Source: Duganella lactea
GTDB taxonomy: Bacteria > Pseudomonadota > Gammaproteobacteria > Burkholderiales > Burkholderiaceae_D
Assembly (NCBI RefSeq): GCF_009857505.1
Contig: NZ_WWCP01000012.1
Span: 62,001-126,000, forward strand
Reading direction: 5' to 3'
DNA length: 64,000 bases
The position numbers were made by a program, and so were the translations under genes. The notes beneath the pieces were generated by a model that was not told where the DNA came from, ran no database searches, and saw only the letters and a list, made by a program, of their open reading frames with translations. Every line of letters begins with the position of its first letter. Within the stretch, counting starts at the first letter, position 1. This document shows positions 45,241 to 54,400 of the stretch, in pieces.

Positions 45241-45260
45241 TTGTGGTTTATTGTGGTTTA
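45241..45260. repeat. 10-bp perfect tandem repeat in the ridA-receptor gap
   Basis: TTGTGGTTTA occurs twice in a row, filling half of the 40-base space between the RidA stop codon and the receptor start. It may simply be slippage; it could alter spacing of the leader of the receptor mRNA. Confidence 0.85.
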
Positions 45261-45719
45261 TTATTTGCTGCGGGCGGCAATCAGGTCGATTTCGACCAGC
45301 GCGCCAGGCAGCGGCAGCGCCACCACTTGCAGCGCGGTGCGGGCCGGCTTGTTCGGCTGTTCGGCTGTGCCGAAGAACTGGCCGAAGGAGGCGTTCAGGC
45401 CTTTGAAATCCAGCTTGTTGTCCAGTTTAGGATCGCCGACCAGGAATACGCGCAGCGACACCACGTCGGCAAAGGTCAGTCCTTCGTTGGCCAATGCGGC
45501 CTTCAGGCGCGTGAGCACGGCATGCGTTTGCGTCTGCGTGTCGCCGTCGACGCTTTCCGGCAGCACGCCGCTGAAGTAGACCGTTTCCGCGTTGGCCGGC
45601 ACGCTGACCGCGACCGAGATCGGGAAGTTGGAGTTGGGGATGGGCGTGCGCTTGATCTGTTGTGCGTTAGCGACGGGGATGACGAGCAGCAGGCTTGCGA
45701 ACAGCAGGGAGATTTTCAT
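45261..45719 (-). CDS. RidA-family protein with signal peptide
   Basis: A 152-residue member of the RidA/YjgF family with an unusual N-terminal Sec signal (MKISLLFASLLLVIPVANA-Q). The core has AETVYFSGVLPESVDGDTQTQ, LKAALANEGLTFADVVSLRVF and the conserved Arg R127 in KPARTALQVVALPLPGALVEID. RidA proteins hydrolyse reactive enamine/imine intermediates to ketones and ammonia. A secreted copy placed 21 bases after an exported flavin amine oxidase gene suggests that it clears the imine made by that oxidase in the periplasm. That pairing is inferred from context. Confidence 0.9.
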   Translation of the reverse strand: MKISLLFASLLLVIPVANAQQIKRTPIPNSNFPISVAVSVPANAETVYFSGVLPESVDGDTQTQTHAVLTRLKAALANEGLTFADVVSLRVFLVGDPKLDNKLDFKGLNASFGQFFGTAEQPNKPARTALQVVALPLPGALVEIDLIAARSK

Positions 45720-45740
45720 GGAGAGTCCTTTGGTTTGTGG

Positions 45741-47309
45741 TTATTTGGTGGCGACGCGCTGGGCGATGGCGGCGACGGCGTGGTGGCCCGACAAGGCGGC
45801 GCCCTCCTGCCATGCGCCGATTTGGCTGAGGTATTCGCCGGCGAAGTGCACGCGGCCTTCCGGTTGGTTGAGGCGCGTGTATTCCTTTTCAGCCGGCGTG
45901 GCCCAGTGCACCCAGGAGCCCAGGCTGTACGGCACTTTGTGCCAGGCCACGCTGACGGGATTTTTCAGCTCCAGCCCATGGCCGGGATGCAGGCGGTCGA
46001 TGACGGTGCGCGACGACGCGAATTGCGCGCTCAGTGGCTGCGCGGTGAAGTCGCGCGCGTTCTGGCCGATGTTGTAGCAGCCGACCAGCACACCGGTTTT
46101 CTTGTGGAAGCCACCGCTCGGGTACCAGACCAGCGAGGTCTCGTGCTTGACCACCGAAATGCCGCCGTAAATCTGGGACTCGCTCTCCCAGAAGCGGCGC
46201 GACTGCCAGGCGATTTTGCTGGCGGTGTCGTAGTGGATGTTAGCGATGGCCTGTTGCACCGCCGGCGCGAAGTTGTTCTCAACCTGTGCCAGCACCGGTA
46301 GCGGGAAGGTGACGATGGCGTAATCCGCCGACAATGTCTGCTGCTTGCCGCTGGCGCGGTCGCGCACCACCACCTCCACGCCCTGATCCTTGTTGCGGAT
46401 CGATTTGACTTCGGTATTCAGGCGCGACACGTTTTTCAGACGTTGATGGAAAGCTTCTGGAATACGGTCCATCCCGCCCACCGGTTGCAGCATGGTGGGC
46501 TGGAAGATCAGCAGTTCGTCGAAGATCAGCGCGGTCCACAAATCGGGATCGAGCAAGGCTTCCAGCGGCAGCGGTTCGTTGCGCTCCCCTACCTGTTCGG
46601 CGGCGCCGGGATAGACCTTGTAGCCGGAACGCTCGCTGCCCTTGAATTCGGCCTGCGGCGTCAGGTCGCCGTAGACCTTGAGGAATTCCACCAGTTTGGT
46701 GCGATCATCCACACTCAGCTCCTGATCCAGCGCGCCCTTGCTGGTGGCGCGCGCCAGCAGTTCCGCAATGTGGCCGCGCGCGTCGTTGACGGCGCGGCGC
46801 AGCTGTATCGGCTTGCCGCCCTTGGCGGCGTCCGGCAAGAAATAGGCGCTGCGACTGGTGTTGACTTCCGCTTCCAGCTCGACGCCGAATTCACGGCAAT
46901 AGCCAAGAATGGTCTGATGGTGGCTGGGCAGGCGCGCCGGGCCGGCGTTGAAGTAGTGACCCGGCTCGAAATTGGCCACCTGCGTGGTGCCGTCGTTAAG
47001 TTCTATGCGGGTGCCGTTGCGGATGGTCCAGTTGCGGCCGCCGACGCGGTCGCGTGCCTCGATCAACTGCACCTGATAGCCGGCCTTGCGCAGCTCATAG
47101 GCCGACACCAGCCCGGCGATGCCGGCGCCCAGCACCAGCACTGTGATGCCTTTGCCGGAGCCTGGCGCCAGTGCCAGCGGCGGGTTCTGACCGGCGGCGT
47201 GGGCGATGGCGGGGGCACCCAGTCCCAGTGTGGTCATGGCGGCGGCTGCCGCGGTGTAGCCGCTGGTGGCGGCCAGCTGCATCAGGAATGTCCTGCGCGT
47301 TACGGTCAT
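45741..47309 (-). CDS. flavin amine/L-amino-acid oxidase, Tat-exported
   Basis: A 522-residue FAD enzyme. MTVTRRTFLMQLAATSG is a textbook twin-arginine signal. The FAD Rossmann motif is VLVLGAGIAGLVSAYELRKAG, continuing LIEARDRVGGRNWT. The C-terminal FAD segment is RVHFAGEYLSQIGAWQEGAALSG (split here by my limit). The family oxidises primary amines or L-amino acids to imines with release of hydrogen peroxide. ATG 47309 follows GGAGCG; a TTG in frame at 47321 is rejected. It is the first gene of the 21-kb run and is divergent from an SsuA-like gene. The substrate is unknown; a sulfur amino compound is a guess from the locus. Confidence 0.9.
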   Translation of the reverse strand: MTVTRRTFLMQLAATSGYTAAAAAMTTLGLGAPAIAHAAGQNPPLALAPGSGKGITVLVLGAGIAGLVSAYELRKAGYQVQLIEARDRVGGRNWTIRNGTRIELNDGTTQVANFEPGHYFNAGPARLPSHHQTILGYCREFGVELEAEVNTSRSAYFLPDAAKGGKPIQLRRAVNDARGHIAELLARATSKGALDQELSVDDRTKLVEFLKVYGDLTPQAEFKGSERSGYKVYPGAAEQVGERNEPLPLEALLDPDLWTALIFDELLIFQPTMLQPVGGMDRIPEAFHQRLKNVSRLNTEVKSIRNKDQGVEVVVRDRASGKQQTLSADYAIVTFPLPVLAQVENNFAPAVQQAIANIHYDTASKIAWQSRRFWESESQIYGGISVVKHETSLVWYPSGGFHKKTGVLVGCYNIGQNARDFTAQPLSAQFASSRTVIDRLHPGHGLELKNPVSVAWHKVPYSLGSWVHWATPAEKEYTRLNQPEGRVHFAGEYLSQIGAWQEGAALSGHHAVAAIAQRVATK

Positions 47310-47383
47310 AAATCGCTCCAAATGGTGAGGTTGAGCCGATCTTATGACGCGCCAAGATTATGTATAAACTAATTATTTATTAT

Positions 47384-47397
47384 ATTCAAATATGAAT
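47384..47397. promoter_or_regulatory. AT-rich palindrome in the divergent promoter of the organosulfur locus
   Basis: ATTCA-AATA-TGAAT lies in the 212-base gap between the amine oxidase and the divergent SsuA-like gene. The ten bases TATATTCAAA at its left edge (47381-47390) recur at 47440-47449. The gap is strikingly AT-rich against the surrounding DNA, as expected for a bidirectional regulated promoter. Confidence 0.45.
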
Positions 47398-47521
47398 TTT
47401 AAGAATAATGTGTTTTCGTGATCCGATATCCGCTGGCGCTATATTCAAAGACGAAAGGATTCGTTCCTTGACGCGCTGACCAGGCCGTACCATCAAGGAA
47501 TCACACTTTTCGGAGCCCACC

Positions 47522-48460
47522 ATGCAACGTCGCACACTGCTTTCCCTCCTTTCCCTGCTGCCGTTCACGGCCTATGCGCAGAAAACGCCTTCTTCACTGC
47601 GCATCGGTTATCAGAAGTCATCCACGCTGTTGACGGTGCTGAAGGTGCGCGGGCAACTGGAGCAGGACCTGGCGCCGCTGGGTGTGAAGGTGACATGGCA
47701 TGAGTTTTCCAGCGGCCTGCCGTTGCTGGAGGCCTTGAATGTTGGCGGCGTGGACTTGAGCGCGGACGTGGCCGATACCGTGCCGGTGTTTGCGCAGGCG
47801 GCCGGCGCCAGGCTGACGTACTTTGCGCAGGAAGCGCCCTCGCCTTCGGCGCAGGCGATTGTGGTGCGCGCGGACTCGCCGATCAACAGCGTGGCCGATT
47901 TGAAGGGCAAGAAGATCGCGGTGACCAAGGCGGCCGGCAGTCATTATCTGCTGATCGCGGCGCTGGAAAAAGCGGGCTTGCGCTTCAAGGATATCGAGCC
48001 GGCGTATCTGACGCCCGCCGATGGCCGCGCGGCGTTCGAGCGTGGCGCGGTGGCGGCGTGGGTGACGTGGGACCCGTATCTGGCCGGCGTGCAGCGGCAA
48101 TCACCGGTGCGGATTCTGGCGGATGGGCGCGGCATCGCGGATTACCAGCGCTACTATCTGGCGTCGACCGCCTATGCCGAGGCGCATCCCGAGGTGTTGC
48201 CGGTGGTCTTCGAAGCGTTGCGCAAGGCGGGCAAGTGGATCAAGCAGTCGCCCAGGGAGGCGGCGGAATTGCTGGCGCCGGCATGGGGACTGGATGCGGC
48301 GACGGTGGAACTGGCCAACAGCCGCCGCAGCTACGACGTGCGTCCCGTGCTGAAGGATGCGCTGGGCGAGCAGCAGCGCATTGCCGATGCGTTCTTGGGC
48401 GAAGGTCTGCTGCCGCGCAAGCTGGACGCCACCGCCGTCCCGCTTTGGCGCCTGCGCTGA
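47522..48460 (+). CDS. SsuA-like sulfonate-binding protein (third in locus)
   Basis: A 312-residue periplasmic binding protein with a short Sec signal (RRTLLSLLSLLPFTAYA-Q). The SsuA pattern is strong: LRIGYQKSSTLLTVLKVRGQLEQ, FSSGLPLLEALNVGGVDLSADV, DSPINSVADLKGKKIAVTKAAGSHYLL and FERGAVAAWVTWDPY. It is closer to classical SsuA than the other two in the locus. It is the only plus-strand member and is divergently transcribed from the amine oxidase. It probably feeds the SsuBC transporter at 40157-41772, since no other transporter genes accompany it. Confidence 0.92.
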   Translation: MQRRTLLSLLSLLPFTAYAQKTPSSLRIGYQKSSTLLTVLKVRGQLEQDLAPLGVKVTWHEFSSGLPLLEALNVGGVDLSADVADTVPVFAQAAGARLTYFAQEAPSPSAQAIVVRADSPINSVADLKGKKIAVTKAAGSHYLLIAALEKAGLRFKDIEPAYLTPADGRAAFERGAVAAWVTWDPYLAGVQRQSPVRILADGRGIADYQRYYLASTAYAEAHPEVLPVVFEALRKAGKWIKQSPREAAELLAPAWGLDAATVELANSRRSYDVRPVLKDALGEQQRIADAFLGEGLLPRKLDATAVPLWRLR

Positions 48461-48533
48461 GGCAGCCACCCAACACCGGCACACCGGCTGAAGGTGAGAC
48501 ACCGTACAGCCGCAGCCACAGGCCACGCGCACA

Positions 48534-48749
48534 ATGCAATCTATGGATACCCACACGCACCTCATCAAGCCACGCAATTACCACCCCGCCGCCTATGCGC
48601 TGTACAGGCAGATGGTGGCGGTACGACGGGCGATTTCGGCGAAGACGGTGGAAGAGTCGCAAGCGGCCGCGCGCTGGGCGCAGGCTTGGTATCGGCTGGT
48701 GCAGCGCAAGCTGAAGCAAACTCAGCAAGCGCCGCGCTATCTGCATTAG
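48534..48749 (+). CDS. small hypothetical protein
   Basis: A possible 71-residue basic, helix-rich protein (RQMVAVRRAISAKTVEESQAAARWAQAWYRLVQRKL). No family recognised. A second ATG at 48543 is possible. There is no clear ribosome-binding site at either, so the gene is tentative; the amino-acid composition looks protein-like and nothing else explains this stretch. It meets the convergent Crp/Fnr gene with a four-base overlap. Confidence 0.4.
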   Translation: MQSMDTHTHLIKPRNYHPAAYALYRQMVAVRRAISAKTVEESQAAARWAQAWYRLVQRKLKQTQQAPRYLH

Positions 48750-49489
48750 GCGGGGGAGTAGCAACCGCCGGCGCGGCGTTCCATGGCGTGACGGTCAATG
48801 ATGGTGACGGTGCCGCGGCGGTATTCGATCAGGCCTTCTTCCTGCAGCTTGCCGGCGCAGCAGGTGATCGATTCGCGGCGCACGCCCAGCATGTTGGCGA
48901 TCATCTCCTGCGTCACTTTCAATTCGTTGGACAGCGAACGGTCCAGGCGTTCCAGCAACCAGCGGCACAGGCGCTGCTCGATGCTGCCGTGACGCACACC
49001 GGCAACGGTCTGGGCCAGCTGGGCGAACAGCGCCGAGGTGTGACGCATCAACTGCTGCGCCAGCGCGCCGCCGCTGAAGAAGGCCTGGCGCAGCACCGAC
49101 GCCTTGATGCGGTAGCCGTAGCCGGCGCTCTGCACCACGGCGCAGCAGTTGGCGCGCTCGCTTTCATACATCGACACGCCGACCACGCCCTCACGGCCAA
49201 CCACCGCCACTTCGGCCGCGCCGCCGTCCTCGGTCACGTATTGCAGCGAGACGATGGCGTTGGTCGGGAAGTAGGCGTATTCCATCAGGTCGCCGGTGTC
49301 GAACAGGCGCTTGCCCGCGTCCAGCGGCACCAGGTCCAGGTGGACGAACAGGTCCAGCAGTTCTTCCCGCGACAGCGCCCGCAGCAGTTCATTCTGCTGT
49401 GCACCGATCAGGCTGACGGCCGGCGCGGCGCTGTGCTGCATGGCGCGGGGGATGCTGGCGGAAACGGAAGTCTGGTTAGCTGCGTACAT
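48746..49489 (-). CDS. Crp/Fnr-family transcriptional regulator
   Basis: A 247-residue regulator. The N-terminal cyclic-nucleotide-binding-like beta-roll (LVPLDAGKRLFDTGDLMEYAYFP; VVGREGVVGVSMY) is followed by the dimer helix and a C-terminal winged helix (LKVTQEMIANMLGVRRESITCC; LQEEGLIEYRRGTVTIID). No Fnr-type Cys cluster is visible at the N-terminus. ATG 49489 has GAGG eight bases upstream and is chosen over 49528. Relatives in this family often respond to stress or surface growth; its signal is unknown. Confidence 0.88.
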   Translation of the reverse strand: MYAANQTSVSASIPRAMQHSAAPAVSLIGAQQNELLRALSREELLDLFVHLDLVPLDAGKRLFDTGDLMEYAYFPTNAIVSLQYVTEDGGAAEVAVVGREGVVGVSMYESERANCCAVVQSAGYGYRIKASVLRQAFFSGGALAQQLMRHTSALFAQLAQTVAGVRHGSIEQRLCRWLLERLDRSLSNELKVTQEMIANMLGVRRESITCCAGKLQEEGLIEYRRGTVTIIDRHAMERRAGGCYSPA

Positions 49490-49662
49490 GGTGTGCCTCA
49501 TCTGTTGTATGTGTTCGATGTTTAACACTATAGCCGCGCTGTGTGCGGTCGATTATAGGAGCAATGACAGGCCATATGTAGGCTGGGAACATAGGCATTT
49601 GTCAGCCTGATCTTACAAGGCGGCGCATATCGCTATCGTGGCAGCGGTAGCCATAGCTGATT

Positions 49663-49782
49663 GGCCTGGTTGAGCCGGCGCACCGATTCCAGGATATCGG
49701 TCTCGCCGTAACCGCCGGCACGCACCACCAGGGACACCGCGCCGGCCTGGGCGCCGATCACCAGCGCGTCCGCCAGCGCCAT
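49663..49782 (-). pseudogene. fragment resembling the C-terminus of a bacterial tyrosine kinase (BY-kinase/Wzc type)
   Basis: The minus-strand frame reads ALADALVIGAQAGAVSLVVR, then DILESVRRLNQA. This matches the segment of exopolysaccharide tyrosine autokinases that normally reads DA-x-I-x-(G/A)-x-x-AGA-x-x-L-V-x-R ... ES-x-x-RLNQAG. Homology ends at NQA and the frame stops soon after. No start or ATP-binding part is present. It is a short decayed fragment, and the similarity is by eye only. Apart from this, the 315-base gap 49490-49804 shows only a small ATCAGCACC repeat. Confidence 0.4.
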
Positions 49783-49804
49783 CAGCACCATCAGCACCAT
49801 CAAC

Positions 49805-50279
49805 GTGCGCACCATCCTCGCGCTGCACCGTGAACGCAGCCAGGGCTGGCGCAACGCCATGCATTGGGACGCCTGTGAAGAATTACGCGTGATTCAAATG
49901 GTGGCGCGCTGCGGTCTGGCCGGCATCGCCACCATTGACGGCCGCTGCTACGGCGGTTCGATCAGCTACCGCAATGGCGATGTGGTCAGCGCCCGCTTCC
50001 TGGCGCAGGATCCGGCCTACGATCTCTACCGGCCAGGCTTCCTGTGCGCCTACCTGATGTGCGCCAGCTGCGCCGATCATGATGACATACGGCATTTAAC
50101 TTTGGATGGGGGAAAGAGGCCTATAAAACACGCCTCGGAGGACAGCCACGCACACTCAGCGACGTGGTGATTTACCGCAACCGAACACAGCGGCTGCGCC
50201 TGGCGCCGCTGGCCTTGCGGTTGCAGATGCGCGGCTGGCAGTTCCAGCTGCGCCGCCTGAAGCATTCCTTCAGGCCATG
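49805..50279 (+). pseudogene. GNAT/CelD-like acetyltransferase remnant with a one-base frameshift
   Basis: The first frame reads LRVIQMVARCGLAGIATIDG, then YGGSISYRNGDVVSARFLAQ and DPAYDLYRPGFLCAYLMCAS, the acetyltransferase core of CelD/BcsL-type GNAT proteins. At about 50095 the family's FNFGWG motif is split: the reading passes from frame one (DIRHL) to the next frame (FNFGWGKEAYKTRLGGQPR ... IYRNRTQRLRL). One C appears to be missing in CAT-TT(C)AAC. The N-terminal half is absent and the frame is closed at 49711. Together with the kinase fragment next to it, this looks like the residue of an exopolysaccharide cluster. Confidence 0.6.
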
Positions 50280-50515
50280 AATTTGGTAATGCGCGAGGCG
50301 TCCTCGGCCAGCCGCTCGTCGCGCGACCGCAGCCGGCCGGGATTGCGCCGGTGCTCCGGCTCGGAGATGACGCGTTTGATCACGCTCTCCAGCACCCCCC
50401 GATGACTGAGGTATTCGGCCCCGCTCGCGGGGCCCAAACGGTCGGCGCGCTCGATGCCGGCCTCCACCACCTCAGACGACTGATAGTCTGGGCGGAAAGT
50501 TTGCGTGGTAGACAT
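50270..50515 (-). CDS. small hypothetical protein
   Basis: An 81-residue hydrophilic protein (YQSSEVVEAGIERADRLGPA; EHRRNPGRLRSRDERLAEDA). No family recognised. ATG 50515 is preceded by a perfect AGGAGG at good distance, which makes it a likely real gene. It has no signal or membrane segment and is rich in Arg and Glu. Its 3' end overlaps the tail of the GNAT remnant by ten bases. Confidence 0.65.
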   Translation of the reverse strand: MSTTQTFRPDYQSSEVVEAGIERADRLGPASGAEYLSHRGVLESVIKRVISEPEHRRNPGRLRSRDERLAEDASRITKFMA

Positions 50516-50593
50516 TTCTGCCTCCTGAAAATGGACGAATCCAATTGTCGGATTCTACCGTAGCACCTGCCGTGCGGTAACGCACTGTTACAA

Positions 50594-51478
50594 CTATGGC
50601 GTGGGCGATGGCACACCCTGTGGTACCCGCCCATGGCGCGGGACCAACCAGCCGCTATCGGCCAGCCAGTCGCGCAGCCGGTCCGGCCAATGCTCGTCGG
50701 AAAGACGCTCCGAGCGCTGGCCCATGTTGAACGCGTGGTCGGTATCGGCATACAAGTGCAGCTCGGCCGAGACGCCGGCGGCAATCAGCTGCTGGTACAG
50801 GGTCAGCGCGGGCGACATGCAGCATTTGTCGTTGGAGCCTGCCACGATGAAAGCCGGCGGCGCGTTCTGCACCGCCTTCCCAGGCGAGCCCAGCGGGCCG
50901 GGATAAACCAGGATCTGGAAGTCCGGCCGTGCGCTGAGCTGGTCGATGGCGTCCGGCGCGCGCGACGATACCGGCGCCGGCTCCGGATTGTCCGCCACCA
51001 GCGAGACCAGTTCGCCGCCGGCGGAGAAGCCCATCACGCCCAGCCGCTCCGGATCGACGCCATAGTCGACCGCGTGGGCGCGCACCCAGCGCACGGCGCG
51101 CCGCAGATCGGCGGCGGCGTCACCTTGAATCGAATAGCCGGAACCGGGATCGCGCGCCAAACGGTACTTCAGCACGAACGCGGTGACGCCGGCGCGATTG
51201 AGCGATTTGGCCGCGACCATGCCTTCGCTCTGGAACACCAGCATGCGGTGGCCGCCGCCCGGCACGATGATCACGGCGGCGCCGTTGGCGTGCCGGACAT
51301 CGGCCCGCGCCACCGTCAGCGACGGCGCATGCACATTGCTGATGTAGACCTTGTCCACCTTCTCCGCCTCGTTGCGGCGCTGCTCCGAGCCGGGCGCGCC
51401 GTCGGGCCACAGCGGCAGTTGCTGCGCGCCGGCGTGCAGGCACACCGCAAGTAGTGTCAGTAAGAATGGATTACGCAT
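50594..51478 (-). CDS. alpha/beta hydrolase, probable carbohydrate acetyl esterase, secreted
   Basis: A 294-residue esterase with a Sec signal (FLLTLLAVCLHAGA-Q). LPLWPDGAPGSEQRR near the start, the oxyanion VPGGGHRML and the nucleophile elbow GVMGFSAGGELV are typical of the BD-FAE/acetyl-xylan-esterase-like group; the His lies in DTDHAFNMG. The family hydrolyses acetyl esters on sugars. ATG 51478 has GGGAGG upstream and overlaps the stop codon of the preceding beta-helix gene by eight bases, so the pair is co-translated. The polysaccharide target is probably the same as that of the beta-helix protein. Confidence 0.85.
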   Translation of the reverse strand: MRNPFLLTLLAVCLHAGAQQLPLWPDGAPGSEQRRNEAEKVDKVYISNVHAPSLTVARADVRHANGAAVIIVPGGGHRMLVFQSEGMVAAKSLNRAGVTAFVLKYRLARDPGSGYSIQGDAAADLRRAVRWVRAHAVDYGVDPERLGVMGFSAGGELVSLVADNPEPAPVSSRAPDAIDQLSARPDFQILVYPGPLGSPGKAVQNAPPAFIVAGSNDKCCMSPALTLYQQLIAAGVSAELHLYADTDHAFNMGQRSERLSDEHWPDRLRDWLADSGWLVPRHGRVPQGVPSPTP

Positions 51479-54400
51479 CGAAGCCTCCCGCCGCGTACAG
51501 CGAATGATGAGTGAGGATGAACAGCGTGCGGCCATCGGCGCCGCCGAAGATCAGTTGCAACGGACGTTCCGGCACATCGATGCGGCCGATCTCCTTGCCG
51601 TCCGGCGCATAGACAAACACCTGGCCGTTGGCGACATACACATTGCCCTTGCGGTCCACCGCCGCGCTCTCGCCGCCACGGTTGGCGGCAAGCTTGAGGT
51701 CCGTGATGCCGCCGCCGGCGTCGGTAACGCCGCTGAAGGTGCGGTTCTCGGAGCCATTGGTGAACACCACGCGGCCATTGGCGCCGGCCGACACCAGGCC
51801 ATACGTATCCAGCGTGTCGGACCAGCGCCAGCCCAGATGGTCGGCGGGCCCCTGCTTGAAGACGCGGTAAGCCGGCAGCACCAGGCTACCGTCGGGCGAC
51901 ACGTATTCGCGCTGCTTCGGCAGCGCCACATCGCGCGCGAACATTTCCGCCAGCGTGGTGAACTCGTAGGTGTCGAAGTTAAGCTGATCGCGGAATTCAC
52001 CGTTCTGCCAGAAGTTCACCGGCACCACCGTGCGCGCGGCGGCATGCGCCGTCACCGGCGTCGGTTTGATCACCGTGAGCGGGCCTGCCGGCTGGTCCGG
52101 ATGGAAGGAGTACACCGTGCCCTCGGGGCCAAACGACGACAGCACCATGATCGCGCCGCTGTTGTCGATGGCGAGGTTGACGGCGTCCAGCGGCGCATCG
52201 CGCACCACGGCCAGGCCGCCGGCCTTGCTCCAGCTGTAGATGCGGTGGAAGCGGCGGTCGATGAAATACAGCTTGCCCTTGCTGTCCACCACCGCGCCGG
52301 CGATCGAGTAAAAATCACCTTCCAGCTTCTCCACTTTGGCGGCGGCGAACGGGCCGGCCGGCGCGGGCACCGGCGCCGTCGACGCAAACACGGCGGCCGC
52401 CGGACCGGGCGACGGCGTGCGGATGTCCAGCACCGCGAATTCATGCTCGCGCACCGCCTGCTTGTTGGTCAGGTCCAGCAGCGTATTCTCGAACGGGAAT
52501 TTGCTGGCGCGCAGATAGGTATCGCAGCCGTTTTCATCGCAGGTGGCAAAGCCGCTTTCCGCATTCACATGCACATTGCGGAAGCGGATGTTCTCCGAGT
52601 TGGTCATCTTCACCGCCGACACGGCCGGCTTGATCGACCGCGTGACGCGATAGGCATGGTAGTTGGCGAAGGTGATGTTGCGCGAATTGCGGATCTCCAG
52701 CGAGATCGCGTCCATCCCGTCACGCACTTCCTGCTCCGTTTGCGGCGCCAGGAACTCCCAGTTCTCCACATTATCCAGCACGATCTCGGCGCGGATATGG
52801 TGTTCGGCCGACAGCTCGTACACCTTGCCCGGCGTCTTGGTGTTGGAAACGTAGAAGCCCGCCTGCGCGAAAGTGCTCGGCGACCAGCACGCGATGAAGG
52901 TGCCGCCACCGCCATCGGTCACCCAGATGCTCGGATACTGGCGATCCCAATGCTGGATCGGATCGAAGTTGGCGGTCTTCTGATAAGGATCGCGGCGCTT
53001 GCCGTCATACAGCCGCGTGCCATGGCCGCCCTGAATGCGGATATCGTCCACCAGCGAATCCGCGCCGGCTTTCCACAGCAGCGCGGTCGCGCGTGGATTC
53101 ACTTCCCCGGTCGCCAGCCCCAGGCCGGTGACGATGGCGTCGCCGCCCTTCGCGCTTTCCAGCAGCGCCTTCGGACCGTCCGCGCCGGCGTAGGCAGGCG
53201 CGCCATTCGGCAGCACCAGCTGCGTCACACCGGGATGAAGGCCGATCAGCACCGTGTCGGGCTTCAGGCGTATCGTATCCCGCACCATGTAAAAGCCTTG
53301 CGGCAGATAGACTACACGCTTGCTGTCAATGGCTTTCTGCACCGCCGCCGTGTCGTCCGTCACACCGTCGCCCACCGCGCCGAAGCTGCGCACACTGGCC
53401 CACTCTCCGGTGGCCGGCAAGGTGCGCATCACCGGCTTGCCCGGCGCCGGCAAGGCCTTCAACGCCGCGCCCTTGACGTGCGTGCCGAACTTGCCGACGC
53501 TGTTCAGCCCTGGCAGCATCAAACCGTAATTGAACTCGCTGATCTGGTATTGCGGGCCATAGCCGGCCACCGTCTTGCCGCTGTCGCGGAAGCGCGCGAA
53601 GGTCGGCACGTTTTTCGCCAGCGCGTTGTCGAAGCCGATCTGCGTGTAGACATTGTCCTCATTGCTAATGACCACCGCCGCCTTCGACACGTTCTCGAAG
53701 CGCACGTCCTTGCCCCACAACCAATCGCCGTAACCCCGGCTGATGTCGATGCCGACCGGCGTGTTGCGGATGGTGGTGTTCACCAGCGTCAGCCCGGCCT
53801 CGTGGCCGCGTATCGCCGCCTCGCGCTGGCCTTCGAAGGTGGTGTCCATCAGCGTGTACTGCCAGGCCGGCGAAGTCTTCTCGGTGAGGATGCCGTAACG
53901 GCCGCCGTAGAATTTCAGGTCGAAGCTTTCATTACCGACCATGTAGACGCCCGCCAGGCCGGAGCCGATGTGGAAATCCATGTGGCTCAGATAGGAGTGC
54001 TGCGCGGTGCGCAAACGCACGGCGGCGGCGGCGGGATTGCCGTCGCCGATTTCAACGTCCACATTGCTCATCGCCGAATAGAAGGTCGCCGAATTCGCGT
54101 CACGCACCTTCTCGCTGAACGGCACGGCGCTCTTCACCGGCACCGGCACCTTGCCGACGGTGTACTGGTCGCCGCCGGTGAACACCACCATGTTCGCCAC
54201 GCCTTTCTGGAAGCCCGGCGTATTCGCGCCCAGCACCAGCACCGGCCGCGTCGGGCCCACGCCGTAAAGCCGCACCGCCAGCGGCACCAGCAACGAGCGC
54301 GTGATGCGATAGCGGCCGGACGGCAGGAACACCACGCCGCCCTCGCCCCGGTTGGCGGCGGCGTCCAGCGCCGCCTGAATCGCGGCGCTGTCGTCGGCGC

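Noticed and set aside
49776..49804. ATCAGCACC repeats read as a CRISPR-like array
   Set aside because: Only two to three contiguous nine-base units with no spacers; simple tandem repeat.
49633..49860. Complete 75-residue gene on the minus strand
   Set aside because: No ribosome-binding site, odd Arg-rich start and loss of homology at both ends. The central part is better read as a decayed kinase fragment.
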